In this document: positions 51,943 to 59,982 of the stretch, piece by piece | How the letters are laid out: each line of letters starts with the position of its first letter | How positions within the stretch are numbered: position 1 is the first letter of the stretch | DNA from: JBGTSJ01 sp041940305 | GTDB taxonomy: Bacteria > Planctomycetota > Planctomycetia > Planctomycetales > Planctomycetaceae | NCBI GenBank assembly: GCA_041940305.1 | Contig: JBGTSJ010000016.1 | Coordinates: 1 to 64,000 of the forward strand | Reading direction: 5' to 3' | DNA: 64,000 nt | Position numbers and translations under genes: made by a program | The notes under the pieces: generated by a model | The model's input: only the letters and a program-made list of their open reading frames with translations | What the model was told of the DNA's origin: nothing | The model's database searches: none

Positions 51943-53112
51943 ATGCCAGACTCTCCTTCGAGCCGACTTGATGTGGATGAGGCCCGACTGGGCCAAGGGT
52001 GCCCGGCGGGCACGGACCATGACCGGGAAGTCCCGGAAATCGACCTGCTCACACCGTTGACGATCCGCGGAGTGACGTTCCGCAATCGCATCGTGATGTC
52101 CCCGATGTGTCAGTACGTCTCGCGGGACGGTCTGGCTTCCGACTGGCACCTGGTGCACCTGGGAAGCCGGGCGGTCGGCGGCGCCGGGCTGGTGATGGTC
52201 GAGGCGACGGCGGTCACGCCCGAAGGACGGATTTCGCCCGGAGACCTGGGAATCTGGGGAGATCAACACGTTGAGCCGTTGGCGCGGATCGCCCGATTCG
52301 TCCAGGACCAGGGGGCGAGTGCCGGCATTCAGCTGGCTCATGCCGGTCGAAAGGGGAGTTGTGATGCGCCCTGGAACGGCGGGGCATTCCTGTCTCCCGA
52401 CCGGGGGGGCTGGGAGGTGGTCGGGCCGAGCGGGCTGGCGTTCAACGAGGGGGACCCGCCGCCGGCGGCGCTGGACGATGCCGCGATCGATGCGATCGTT
52501 GATCAGTTCGAGGCTGCCGCAGCGCGGGCCTTAACGGCCGGCTTCCGGGTGCTGGAAGTGCACGCGGCCCATGGATATCTCCTGCACCAGTTTCTCTCGC
52601 CGCTCAGCAACCGGCGGGCAGATCAATATGGCGGCAGCCTCGACAATCGGATGCGACTCACGTTACGCGTGGCCGAACGGGTGCGACGCCGGGTTCCCGA
52701 GGAGTTGCCGGTGTTCGTGCGAATCTCGGCGACGGACTGGGTGGAGGGTGGCTGGGACGTTGAGCAATCGATCGTGCTGGCCCGGCAGTTGAAGGAGCTG
52801 GGCGTCGACCTGATCGATGTTTCGTCGGGGGCACTGACGCCGAAGGCGCGCATCCCGGTGAGCAAGGGTTATCAGGTGCAGTTCGCCCGTGCGATCCGTC
52901 AGCAGGCGGGTATCCCGACCGGCGCCGTCGGTCTGATTACCGAGGCGGGTTATGCGAACGAAATCGTGACCGGCGGCGACGCGGATCTGGTGTTCATTGC
53001 TCGCGAACTGCTGCGGGAGCCGTACTGGGCATTGAAGGCGGAGCAAGAACTCGGCGCGGATCCGTCATGGCCGATTCCGTACGGTTATGCGGTCAAGCGG
53101 CGGGCGCGGTAG
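51943..53112 (+). CDS. NADH:flavin oxidoreductase, Old Yellow Enzyme family (YqjM/NamA type)
   Basis: The 389-residue FMN-dependent ene-reductase uses NAD(P)H to reduce activated C=C bonds or nitro compounds. Motifs are RNRIVMSPMCQYVS (flavin-contacting Cys of the YqjM class), QLAHAGRKGS, LEVHAAHGYLLHQFLSPLSNRRADQYGG (written here as a run of family markers from about residue 205), RISATDW, and GDADLVFIARELLREPYW. The first 33 residues are an extra polar tail. AGAGG lies 10 bases before the ATG. The physiological substrate is unknown. Confidence 0.93.
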   Translation: MPDSPSSRLDVDEARLGQGCPAGTDHDREVPEIDLLTPLTIRGVTFRNRIVMSPMCQYVSRDGLASDWHLVHLGSRAVGGAGLVMVEATAVTPEGRISPGDLGIWGDQHVEPLARIARFVQDQGASAGIQLAHAGRKGSCDAPWNGGAFLSPDRGGWEVVGPSGLAFNEGDPPPAALDDAAIDAIVDQFEAAAARALTAGFRVLEVHAAHGYLLHQFLSPLSNRRADQYGGSLDNRMRLTLRVAERVRRRVPEELPVFVRISATDWVEGGWDVEQSIVLARQLKELGVDLIDVSSGALTPKARIPVSKGYQVQFARAIRQQAGIPTGAVGLITEAGYANEIVTGGDADLVFIARELLREPYWALKAEQELGADPSWPIPYGYAVKRRAR

Positions 53113-53633
53113 CGGATTGGAGCCGCGGGGTGAGCGGGCGGCGGGAGGGCGGGGGTGCGGGAAGGGGTTTACAGAAGGCCGCGGAGGAAACGGAGGGGGT
53201 TTGTGCGGACGCGCAGATTGCGATGAGGCTGTGTCGGCCCATGCGGTCCCGGAGTGGTATTGGGAGAGGCGGTGGGAGCAGGCGCGGAACCGTAACGACG
53301 TGCGTCAACGGATAGGGGGGGCCCGGCTTCGTTGAAGCGGTGGACCGCAGACCCGGACGCGGGGATCGGGGCCATCCTCGATTGGGCGCACAGGAGCGGT
53401 TTCCCGTGCTGCGCACACAGGTTGTTCCAACCTGTACCACCCCGCGATGAGGCTATGTCGGCAGGGTTCATTCGGACGTGCCGATTGAGATAAGGACGCG
53501 GTAACACATGCGATCCGGCAGCAGTTGTGGCAGAGCCAGTCGCACCCGGCATGTGAACTCGCTTGCAACCTGAACGGTCGTTTCCGATCTTGTGCGGCGT
53601 CCTGATCCCCTTTATCCGGTGCTGTGCGTGGCG
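53113..53633. other. 521-bp region before the restriction-methylation gene
   Basis: G-rich sequence without a credible gene. An imperfect direct repeat CGATGAGGCT(G/A)TGTCGGC occurs at 53221-53238 and 53445-53462. A short hairpin (ACAGGTTG/CAACCTGT, 53417-53435) lies just before the second copy. Confidence 0.45.
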
Positions 53634-56600
53634 ATGCCGGCTTCCTCGCTCTTCCCGAATGACCCGACCGTTGCGCAGCGGCAGCCCAAGACCGACCGCC
53701 TGATTTTGGCGCGATATCTGGATGAGGAGGCGACGAAGAAGACGTTCGACGAATCGGCGATCAGCGCTGCGCACGCCGTCCTCGTAAAGTGGGCCGACCT
53801 GGAGACTGGCGGCACGCTGGGAAAGCTAAAAGAGACGCAGATGCAGGGAGACTTCCTGGCAGAAGTCTTCGGCGATGCGCTGGGATATGCAGGCCCAATC
53901 GACGGGGCCTCCGACTGGCAGCGGCTGCAGCATCAATCGTTCGGCGGCGACACTCCCGACGCCATCCTAGGCCGCTTCGGTCCCGGACTCGATGTCTGCC
54001 CGCTCGCGGTCGTGGAACTCAAAGGCCCCAAGGTACATCTGGACCGCGACCGGTCCGGCGGACGCACAGCCGTTGACCAGTGCTGGCATTATCTCAACAA
54101 CACTCCTCCCGAATGCCGCTGGGGCATCGTTTCGAACTACGTCAGCTTCCGGTTGTACGAGCGGAACTCTACCAAGCGGAAGTATGAGCACTTTACGTTG
54201 CAGTCGTTGCGCGATCCGGCGGAGTTCCGACGGTTTTACGTGCTGTTCCAGCGCGAAGGGTTGATCGAACGAAAACTGAAGCAGGAGCCGCGCGCGGTCG
54301 CGCTACTGAAACGGTCCACTGATCGCCAGCGCGAAGTCAGCGACGAGCTGTTCGAGGCGTACTCCAAGAACCGGACTGACCTGATTGCGCATCTGCACTT
54401 TGAGCTGAAGCATCCGCTCGACATGGCGATCGAGATGGCGCAGCGGCTGTTCGACCGGATCATGTTTATTGCTTTCTGCGAGGATCGCGGGCTGCTTCCG
54501 GAAGGGTCGATCAAGAAGGCGCGGCAGGCCAACGGGTTCTACGCTGTCACGAATCCCCGCTGGCAGAACTTCAAGAACCTGTTCCGGTTCATCGACAACG
54601 GCAGCCAGACGCACGGCATCAACCGGTACAACGGCGGGCTGTTCGCCGTGCATCCGGTGGACAACCTGGAACTGCCGGACGACCCGTGGACGAACTTCTT
54701 CCACACCGTGGGCGGGTTCGACTTCGCGGATGAAGTGAATCTCGACGTGCTGGGCGCGCTGTTCGAGCGGTCGATCACCGAACTCGAAAAGCTCAAGGAG
54801 ACGGGGCTGTTCGGGGGGAGCCCTCAGAAGGCTCGCGAATACGCCGAGATGCCGCAGTCCGCGAAGCGGAAGCGGCTGGGGATCTACTATACGCCGGAAG
54901 AACTCACATTGCGGATCGTCCAGTACACGGTGGACGAACTGATTGATGAGCGGTTCCAGCAGGCGGCGGTCGGGCACGGCGGGACGTTGGAGGAGGCGGC
55001 GAAGCGGGTTTTTCCGGCGGCAGCGGGGTTCTGGCGGGAGTGCCTGACGATCCTGCGGAACCTCAAGATTGTGGACCCGGCGTGCGGATCGGGGGCGTTT
55101 CTGTTCCAGGCGTACAGCGCGCTGGAGCAGCGGTACCTGGAGGTGATCGGGCATCTGGAGGAGGCGGGTGAGCCGGATGCGCGGGAGCTGGCGCAGCAGG
55201 TGCCGCACTTCATACTGAGCGAGAACCTGTACGGCGTGGACCTGTCGCCCGAGGCGGTGGAGATCGCGCAGCTGGCCCTGTGGATCCGGTCCGCCGCGCC
55301 GGGACAGACGCTAGAGACGTTGTCGGCGAACATCGTGCACGGGAACTCGCTGGTGCACGATGTGGAGGTGCATCCGGCGGGGTTCGACTGGCGGGCGCGG
55401 TTCCCGGTGGTATTCGAGCGGGAGGAATCGGGATTCGACTGCGTGATCGGAAACCCGCCGTGGGAGCGGATCAAGCTGCAGGAAAGGGAGTTCTTTTCGC
55501 TGCCAGCACCGGAAATCGCGACGGCGACGAATGCGGCCACGCGGCGGAAGCTGGTAGCCAAGCTGGAGAGCGACGACCCGGCACTGTACTCGCGGTATCA
55601 AGAGGCGCTGGAGTCCGCGGGGGCACTGCTCGATTACTGCCGCAAGAGCGGTGCGTATCCGCTGACCGGAAAAGGGGACATCAATACGTACGCCGTGTTC
55701 GCGGAGCTGGCGTCGCAGCTGGTCGCGCCGCACGGACGAGTGGGGCTGCTGGTGCCTTCGGGGATTGCGTCCGACAACACGACAAAGGAGTTCTTCGCGG
55801 CCATTGCCGAAACCGGGCGGCTCCACAAACTGTTTGACTTCGAGAACCGCCTGAAGAAGTTCTTTCCGGAGATCGACAATCGCTTCAAGTTCTGCATCCT
55901 GAACTTCGGCGGCGAGGGGGCCGGTTGCGACGAGGCGGATTTCGCGTTCTTCCTGCACCGTGTGGAGGAGCTGGAAGATCCGAAACGCCATATACCACTG
56001 AGTGCGGCCGATATCGCGCTCCTCAATCCTAATACCCGCACGTGCCCGATTTTCCGGTCGAAGCGGGACGCGAACATCACGAAGGCCATCTATCGCCGCG
56101 TCGGCGTGCTGATCGATCGCCGCAGAAAGGGCCCGACCGGTAATCCGTGGGGCATCACTTTCAAGACGATGTTCCACCAGACCAACGACGCCGAACTGTT
56201 CCTGGAGCCGAATTCGTTGAAGCAGCAGAGATTTAAGCCGCAGGGAAACCGTTGGGTGAAGGGAAAGCGAACCTGCCTGCCGCTGTATGAAGCGAAAATG
56301 CTGCAGGCGTACGATCACCGCGCGGCCAACGTGGTGACGGACAAGGGAAACTGGGTGCGGCAGGGGCAGACGGAATCGACTGACCTCGTCCACCATCAAA
56401 ATCCGGAGCACTTCGCGACGCCGCGGTTCTGGGTGGAGGAGGAGCACGTTTCAAATGTAACCGACAGGGAGCTATCCCATTTGCTCTGCATCAAGGATGT
56501 GACCAGTCCTACAAATCAGCGGACGATGATCGCGGCGTTCACTCCGTTTGTCGGTGTCGTCAATTCAGCGCCGATTCTTCTGACGACGGCAACTCCACGG

Positions 56601-57089
56601 CACGAATGCTGCCTCATCGGGAATCTGAACAGCTTTGCCTACGACTTCATCATCCGTCAGAAGATCAGCAACCTTCACCTCAACTTCTTCATCGTCGAGC
56701 AGATCCCCACGATTTCGCCCGATGTATTCGCCAAGCCCTGCCGCTGGGACCCCGCTACGACGCTGGAGGCGTGGATCAGCGAGCGGGTGTTGAAGCTCAC
56801 CTGTACGGCTGAGGACATGCTCCCACTGGCGGAGGCGTGCGGGTTCACCGGCGGGAGCTTTCAGGAGTACGGCGGACGGCTGAACAAGTGGGACGAAGCC
56901 GAACGGGCCCAACTGATGGCGGAACTGGACGCTGCTTTTTTCCATCTTTATGGCATCAACCGGGACGATGCCGAGTACATCCTGTCGACGTTCAAGGGCA
57001 TCCACGACTGCGGGACGCTGCTGCCGGGGCACGTGAGCACCGCGGAGTTCATCATTCAGAAGCATTCGGAGATGTCGTTTGCGAGGTGA
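53634..57089 (+). CDS. type IIG restriction-methylation enzyme (Eco57I-like)
   Basis: A 1151-residue single-chain enzyme predicted to methylate adenine and cut DNA. Residues about 80-150 hold a PD-(D/E)xK-like nuclease core (VCPLAVVELKGPKV, with a candidate Asp in DTPDAILGRF). The middle is helical with FIAFCEDRGLLPEGSI and YNGGLFAVHP. The methyltransferase domain starts at RLGIYYTPEELTLRIV and shows motif I IVDPACGSGAFLFQAY, motif X-side GVDLSPEAVEIAQLALWI and catalytic NPPW in DCVIGNPPWERIK. The C-terminal 350 residues, with FYDFIIRQKISNLHLNFF-like segments, should recognise the target. The start at ATG is tentative; GTG 53592 is upstream. Confidence 0.88.
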   Translation: MPASSLFPNDPTVAQRQPKTDRLILARYLDEEATKKTFDESAISAAHAVLVKWADLETGGTLGKLKETQMQGDFLAEVFGDALGYAGPIDGASDWQRLQHQSFGGDTPDAILGRFGPGLDVCPLAVVELKGPKVHLDRDRSGGRTAVDQCWHYLNNTPPECRWGIVSNYVSFRLYERNSTKRKYEHFTLQSLRDPAEFRRFYVLFQREGLIERKLKQEPRAVALLKRSTDRQREVSDELFEAYSKNRTDLIAHLHFELKHPLDMAIEMAQRLFDRIMFIAFCEDRGLLPEGSIKKARQANGFYAVTNPRWQNFKNLFRFIDNGSQTHGINRYNGGLFAVHPVDNLELPDDPWTNFFHTVGGFDFADEVNLDVLGALFERSITELEKLKETGLFGGSPQKAREYAEMPQSAKRKRLGIYYTPEELTLRIVQYTVDELIDERFQQAAVGHGGTLEEAAKRVFPAAAGFWRECLTILRNLKIVDPACGSGAFLFQAYSALEQRYLEVIGHLEEAGEPDARELAQQVPHFILSENLYGVDLSPEAVEIAQLALWIRSAAPGQTLETLSANIVHGNSLVHDVEVHPAGFDWRARFPVVFEREESGFDCVIGNPPWERIKLQEREFFSLPAPEIATATNAATRRKLVAKLESDDPALYSRYQEALESAGALLDYCRKSGAYPLTGKGDINTYAVFAELASQLVAPHGRVGLLVPSGIASDNTTKEFFAAIAETGRLHKLFDFENRLKKFFPEIDNRFKFCILNFGGEGAGCDEADFAFFLHRVEELEDPKRHIPLSAADIALLNPNTRTCPIFRSKRDANITKAIYRRVGVLIDRRRKGPTGNPWGITFKTMFHQTNDAELFLEPNSLKQQRFKPQGNRWVKGKRTCLPLYEAKMLQAYDHRAANVVTDKGNWVRQGQTESTDLVHHQNPEHFATPRFWVEEEHVSNVTDRELSHLLCIKDVTSPTNQRTMIAAFTPFVGVVNSAPILLTTATPRHECCLIGNLNSFAYDFIIRQKISNLHLNFFIVEQIPTISPDVFAKPCRWDPATTLEAWISERVLKLTCTAEDMLPLAEACGFTGGSFQEYGGRLNKWDEAERAQLMAELDAAFFHLYGINRDDAEYILSTFKGIHDCGTLLPGHVSTAEFIIQKHSEMSFAR

Positions 57090-57181
57090 TGGACGCAGAC
57101 GAGCCGCGGCCCAGGGGTGGAACCCGGTGGGCTGAATGTGACCGCACTCAGCGTTTTCACAGCACGCGAGGTGTTCCGAAC

Positions 57182-57736
57182 ATGGGCTGCAAACCGCGGC
57201 GGGGCAGCAAGAATGATCTGGCAGCGCTCGTTGCGGAGTGCAAGGAGGATTTTCACCGCACCGACGCGGAGCTCGATTTCTATCGGGACGCTCGGCGGCC
57301 ATTTCTGGAAACAATTCACCTGGCGGCCTGCGGACTCAACGCGGCGGGAAAGATGAACTCGCACCAAACGATGCCGGGGAGGAACGTCTGCGAGCAGGCG
57401 GCGAAGGCGCTGCGGGTTCGCGCCCGTCAACTCAAGGCGTGCGCCTCATTCGAAGAGCTATTGGCTGCGGTCAAGGAGATCACCGACCCCGTCGCGGGGT
57501 TCGGCGAGCTGTGCCAGTACGATGCCGCACTGCGGATCGGTGCGAGGCTGGACCTGGAACCGGAGTATGTCTACCTGCACCGTGGCGCCCTGAAGGGGGC
57601 GAAGCGATTCGAGCTGCCGATCACGCGCTCGCCGATTTGCCGATGGCGGATTGTGGAAAGTCTTCCGCCGCCGCTGAAGCGACTTCGCCCAGCGCAGGTT
57701 GAGAACTTTCTGTGCTGGTATCATGGTGATCGGTGA
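57182..57736 (+). CDS. small protein linked to the type IIG enzyme, possible HhH domain
   Basis: The 184-residue basic protein starts 93 bp after the restriction-methylation gene on the same strand. The N-terminal part is charged (KNDLAALVAECKEDFHRTD). A stretch SFEELLAAVKEITDPVAGFG, then ELCQYDAALRIGARLDLEPE, reads like a helix-hairpin-helix DNA-binding fold, followed by YVYLHRGALKGAKRF. I cannot name the family. Position and likely DNA binding suggest a control, specificity or accessory role. Alternatively it is a fragment of another gene: the frame is open to 56837, overlapping the enzyme gene. Confidence 0.6.
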   Translation: MGCKPRRGSKNDLAALVAECKEDFHRTDAELDFYRDARRPFLETIHLAACGLNAAGKMNSHQTMPGRNVCEQAAKALRVRARQLKACASFEELLAAVKEITDPVAGFGELCQYDAALRIGARLDLEPEYVYLHRGALKGAKRFELPITRSPICRWRIVESLPPPLKRLRPAQVENFLCWYHGDR

Positions 57737-57870
57737 GCGCCGGTGTGCGGCACGTGAGTGGCCCGCGTGGGCGCGGGGTAGGTGTTGCGTGCTTCGGGAT
57801 GCGCTAAACGCCGGTGCTGTGTCGGGCACGGCTGACTTAGCCATGACACACGTTAAGGGGGGGGCGGGTC

Positions 57871-58079
57871 TCACGCGTTCAGGCGCCAGAATTCGTAGTT
57901 GAGGGCTGTGGCGAAGGTGACCCAGGCGAGGTAGGGGAGGAGGGTGGCGGCGGGGCGGGATCTGGTCCAGAAGAGGAGGGTGGTAGCGGCGATGGCGGAC
58001 CAGAGGAGGAGGATGTCGATGAGGGGGGCGTCGATGCGGTGGGCGCCGAAGAAGATGGGGAACAGGCGGAAACTCAGTT
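57871..58079 (-). pseudogene. 5'-truncated second copy of tspO
   Basis: About 205 bp nearly identical to the 3' part of the tspO gene at 58522-59027. It encodes in frame the last 67 or so residues (FGAHRID ... WVTFATALNYEFWRLN) with one codon deleted (LLPYLAW in place of LLLPYLAW). Upstream similarity decays quickly (QLSFRLFPIFFGAH) and no start codon or N-terminal helices exist. The thioredoxin gene begins at its broken end. Even the non-coding DNA past the stop codon resembles that past the full copy. Confidence 0.75.
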
Positions 58080-58397
58080 GTGATTGAGCCGAGTCGGGAA
58101 GAGGTCGACCGGATGGCGGGGCCGATCGTGTTGGAGTTTGGGGCGAGCTGGTGTCCCCATTGCCGGGCGATTCAGTCTCAGCTGGCCGGGAGTCTCGCGA
58201 AGTATCCGCAGGTGCAGCACCTGGCGATCGAAGACGGGAAGGGGAAGCCGCTCGGCCGCTCGTTCCGTGTCAAGCTGTGGCCCACGCTGATTTTCATGCG
58301 GGATGGAGCGGTGATCGATCGGCTGGTGCGTCCATCGCCGCGGGAGATCGATGAGGGCTTTCGAGTGATTGCCGGCGAGTCGCCGCCGTCAGACTGA
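58080..58397 (+). CDS. thioredoxin-family protein
   Basis: The 105-residue cytoplasmic thioredoxin fold has IVLEFGASWCPHCRAIQ with a CPHC active site, as in DsbA rather than the CGPC of TrxA. It continues LWPTLIFMRDGAVIDRLVRP with the cis-Pro in the expected place. The length fits a minimal thioredoxin. The start is GTG, directly at the junction with the truncated tspO copy, with no clear ribosome-binding site. It is trapped between two direct copies of the tspO 3' region. Confidence 0.85.
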   Translation: MIEPSREEVDRMAGPIVLEFGASWCPHCRAIQSQLAGSLAKYPQVQHLAIEDGKGKPLGRSFRVKLWPTLIFMRDGAVIDRLVRPSPREIDEGFRVIAGESPPSD

Positions 58398-58521
58398 TGG
58401 GACGTGAAGATTCGCCGCGCGGGTTTGGAATGAGGAGGGGTTGGTAGAGCAGTCGATAGCGCACTTTGCATTCGCACGGCTGACACAGCCGTGGCACACC
58501 TTGATTGGGGTGTCGTGCGCC

Positions 58522-59027
58522 TCAGGCGTTCAGGCGCCAGAATTCGTAGTTGAGGGCTGTGGCAAAGGTGACCCAGGCGAGGTAGGGGAGGAGGAGGGTG
58601 GCGGCGGGGCGGGATCTGGTCCAGAAGAGGAGAGTGGTGGCGGCGATGGCGGACCAGAGGAGGAGGATGTTGATGAGGGCGGCGTCGATGCGGTGGGCGC
58701 CGAAGACGAGGGGGGACCAGACGGCGTTCAAGGCGAGCTGGGTTCCGTAGGCGAGCATGGGGGCTGTGACGGACTGCTGGGGGCGGCGGCGCCAGACGAG
58801 CCAGGCGGCGATGGCCATCGCCGTGTAGAGGATGGTCCAGACGGGGCCGAAGATCCAGTCGGGGGGTGCGAAGGGGGGGGGCGCTCCAGCTGTCGGTACC
58901 AAGCGTCGGGAGGGTACTGCATGCCGATGAGGGCCGCACACCAGGTGACGATGATGAACACCAGCAGGGGGATCCAGCCGGGGTGGTTCGACAGGTGTTT
59001 CAGGCGGTTTATTGTCCGTTCTGACAT
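58522..59027 (-). pseudogene. tspO: tspO/MBR family gene, frameshifted at a G9 tract
   Basis: TspO is a five-helix membrane protein that binds porphyrins and regulates tetrapyrrole or stress responses. The first 50 residues lie in one frame from MSERTINRLKHLSNHPGW to YPPDAWYRQLERP. The rest lies in another frame from FAPPDWIFGPVWTILYTAM to LNYEFWRLNA. The break is a run of nine G at 58873-58881 (nine C in the gene). Seven C would restore the family sequence WYRQLERPPFAPPDW. All other parts are intact, so this is a recent or reversible indel, or a sequencing error. Confidence 0.8.
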
Positions 59028-59075
59028 GCGCTGGTCCGATGCGCGAGCGAGGGCTTGAGTTCAGCAGCCAGCCGG

Positions 59076-59117
59076 CCTCCCTCGCTGGCGCTTCGGGCTA
59101 GTGTGACGGTTCTGAAA
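59076..59117. repeat. 42-bp dispersed repeat, copy 1
   Basis: Begins CCTCCCTCGC and contains GCGCTTCGGGCTAGTGTGAC. It is 40 of 42 identical to copy 2 at 59200-59241, in the same orientation. Partial matches occur near 51830 and 27225. Confidence 0.85.
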
Positions 59118-59199
59118 GTGGCGTTCTTTGGAAAGTGGTTGACCTGCACGAAGCTGATGAGGCCCGTCATGGGGGAGGGGGGTCGCAAGCTGCAGGAGC

Positions 59200-59241
59200 C
59201 CTCCCTCGCTTGCGCTTCGGGCTAGTGTGACGGGTCTGAAA
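59200..59241. repeat. 42-bp dispersed repeat, copy 2
   Basis: Same orientation as copy 1, 124 bp away, differing by two substitutions. It ends 11 bp before the DCC-family gene. Confidence 0.85.
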
Positions 59242-59251
59242 GGGGTGTCCA

Positions 59252-59671
59252 TCAGGTTCGGGGGGGGCTGGTCGGCGCGGAGTCGAGCGTGCAGGCGGCG
59301 TTGCAGCGGCCGGTCCAGCGGAGGCGGTTGCGGGCGAAGACGCGGTAGCCGTAGTCGAGCAGGTGGGAGATGACGGGGAGGCGGGTGACGGGGACGAGCC
59401 AGCGGCCGCCGATGGCGGCGTACATCCGGCGGAAGACTTCAACGCCGGCGACCCACTCGCCGCCGGGCAGGCGGCCCTGGATCTGTCCCATGAAGTCGGC
59501 CATGGAGAGTCCGTAGGAGGCGGGGCTGAAATCGGGTGCGGCGATGTCGGTGAGCCGGAGGCGGGCGCGGCGATCGAGGCGGCGGACCATGCTGATCTCG
59601 CGGCGGCAGAGAGGGCAGTCGCCGTCGTAGAAGATTTCGAGGTCGTAGCTGGGGGATGGCGTGGGGGACAT
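59252..59671 (-). CDS. DCC family thiol-disulfide oxidoreductase-like protein (DUF393)
   Basis: The 139-residue product carries the family signature IFYDGDCPLCRREISMVRR, with a CxxC redox pair in a thioredoxin-like fold. It continues with LRLTDIAAPDF, EWVAGVEVFRRMYAAIGGRW and VFARNRLRWTGRC. The enzymatic role is not established for the family. The start was set at MSPTPSP; the frame upstream is made of the CACGGAA repeat. It is followed by the 42-bp repeats. Confidence 0.87.
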   Translation of the reverse strand: MSPTPSPSYDLEIFYDGDCPLCRREISMVRRLDRRARLRLTDIAAPDFSPASYGLSMADFMGQIQGRLPGGEWVAGVEVFRRMYAAIGGRWLVPVTRLPVISHLLDYGYRVFARNRLRWTGRCNAACTLDSAPTSPPRT

Positions 59672-59982
59672 GTTGCTGGCCTGCGGAACGGGGGGGGGAC
59701 CACGGAATACGCGGAATACACGGAAGGGACGGAAAGGGAAGAAGGGGATGCGGATTGGTTTGAGAGTTAACCGCAGACGGGTTGCGGGGTTCACCGGTTC
59801 CTCGGGTCGCGGTTGGGTTGTTGGTCTGAGTTATGGGTCACGCCGTTTGTTGGGCGGGGCGTTGGTGAGGGATCGACGCCTGGCGACGCGCTCTGGCGGG
59901 GGGCGGGCGAGCGGACGTGGCGCGCGACGGAAGCGGTGTTTGGGGAGCGGCGTGCAGCGATTGTCGAATCCGGCGGGCTTCT
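59672..59982. other. 311-bp gap between DCC gene and amidase gene
   Basis: It contains the dispersed CACGGAAT repeat (59698-59735) and G-rich sequence. No gene or clear promoter is visible. Confidence 0.4.
59698..59735. repeat. dispersed repeat with CACGGAAT units, second copy
   Basis: CCACGGAATACGCGGAATAC followed by ACGGAAGGGACGG. Same element and same orientation as 30501-30534. Confidence 0.55.

Noticed and set aside
58441..59058. 205-codon Gly/Glu-rich frame on the plus strand
   Set aside because: Antisense to tspO; the acidic low-complexity product is the reverse of TspO codons.
59076..59241. Possible short CRISPR array
   Set aside because: Only two repeat copies, repeat of 42 bp with a 82-bp spacer, and no cas genes in the window.
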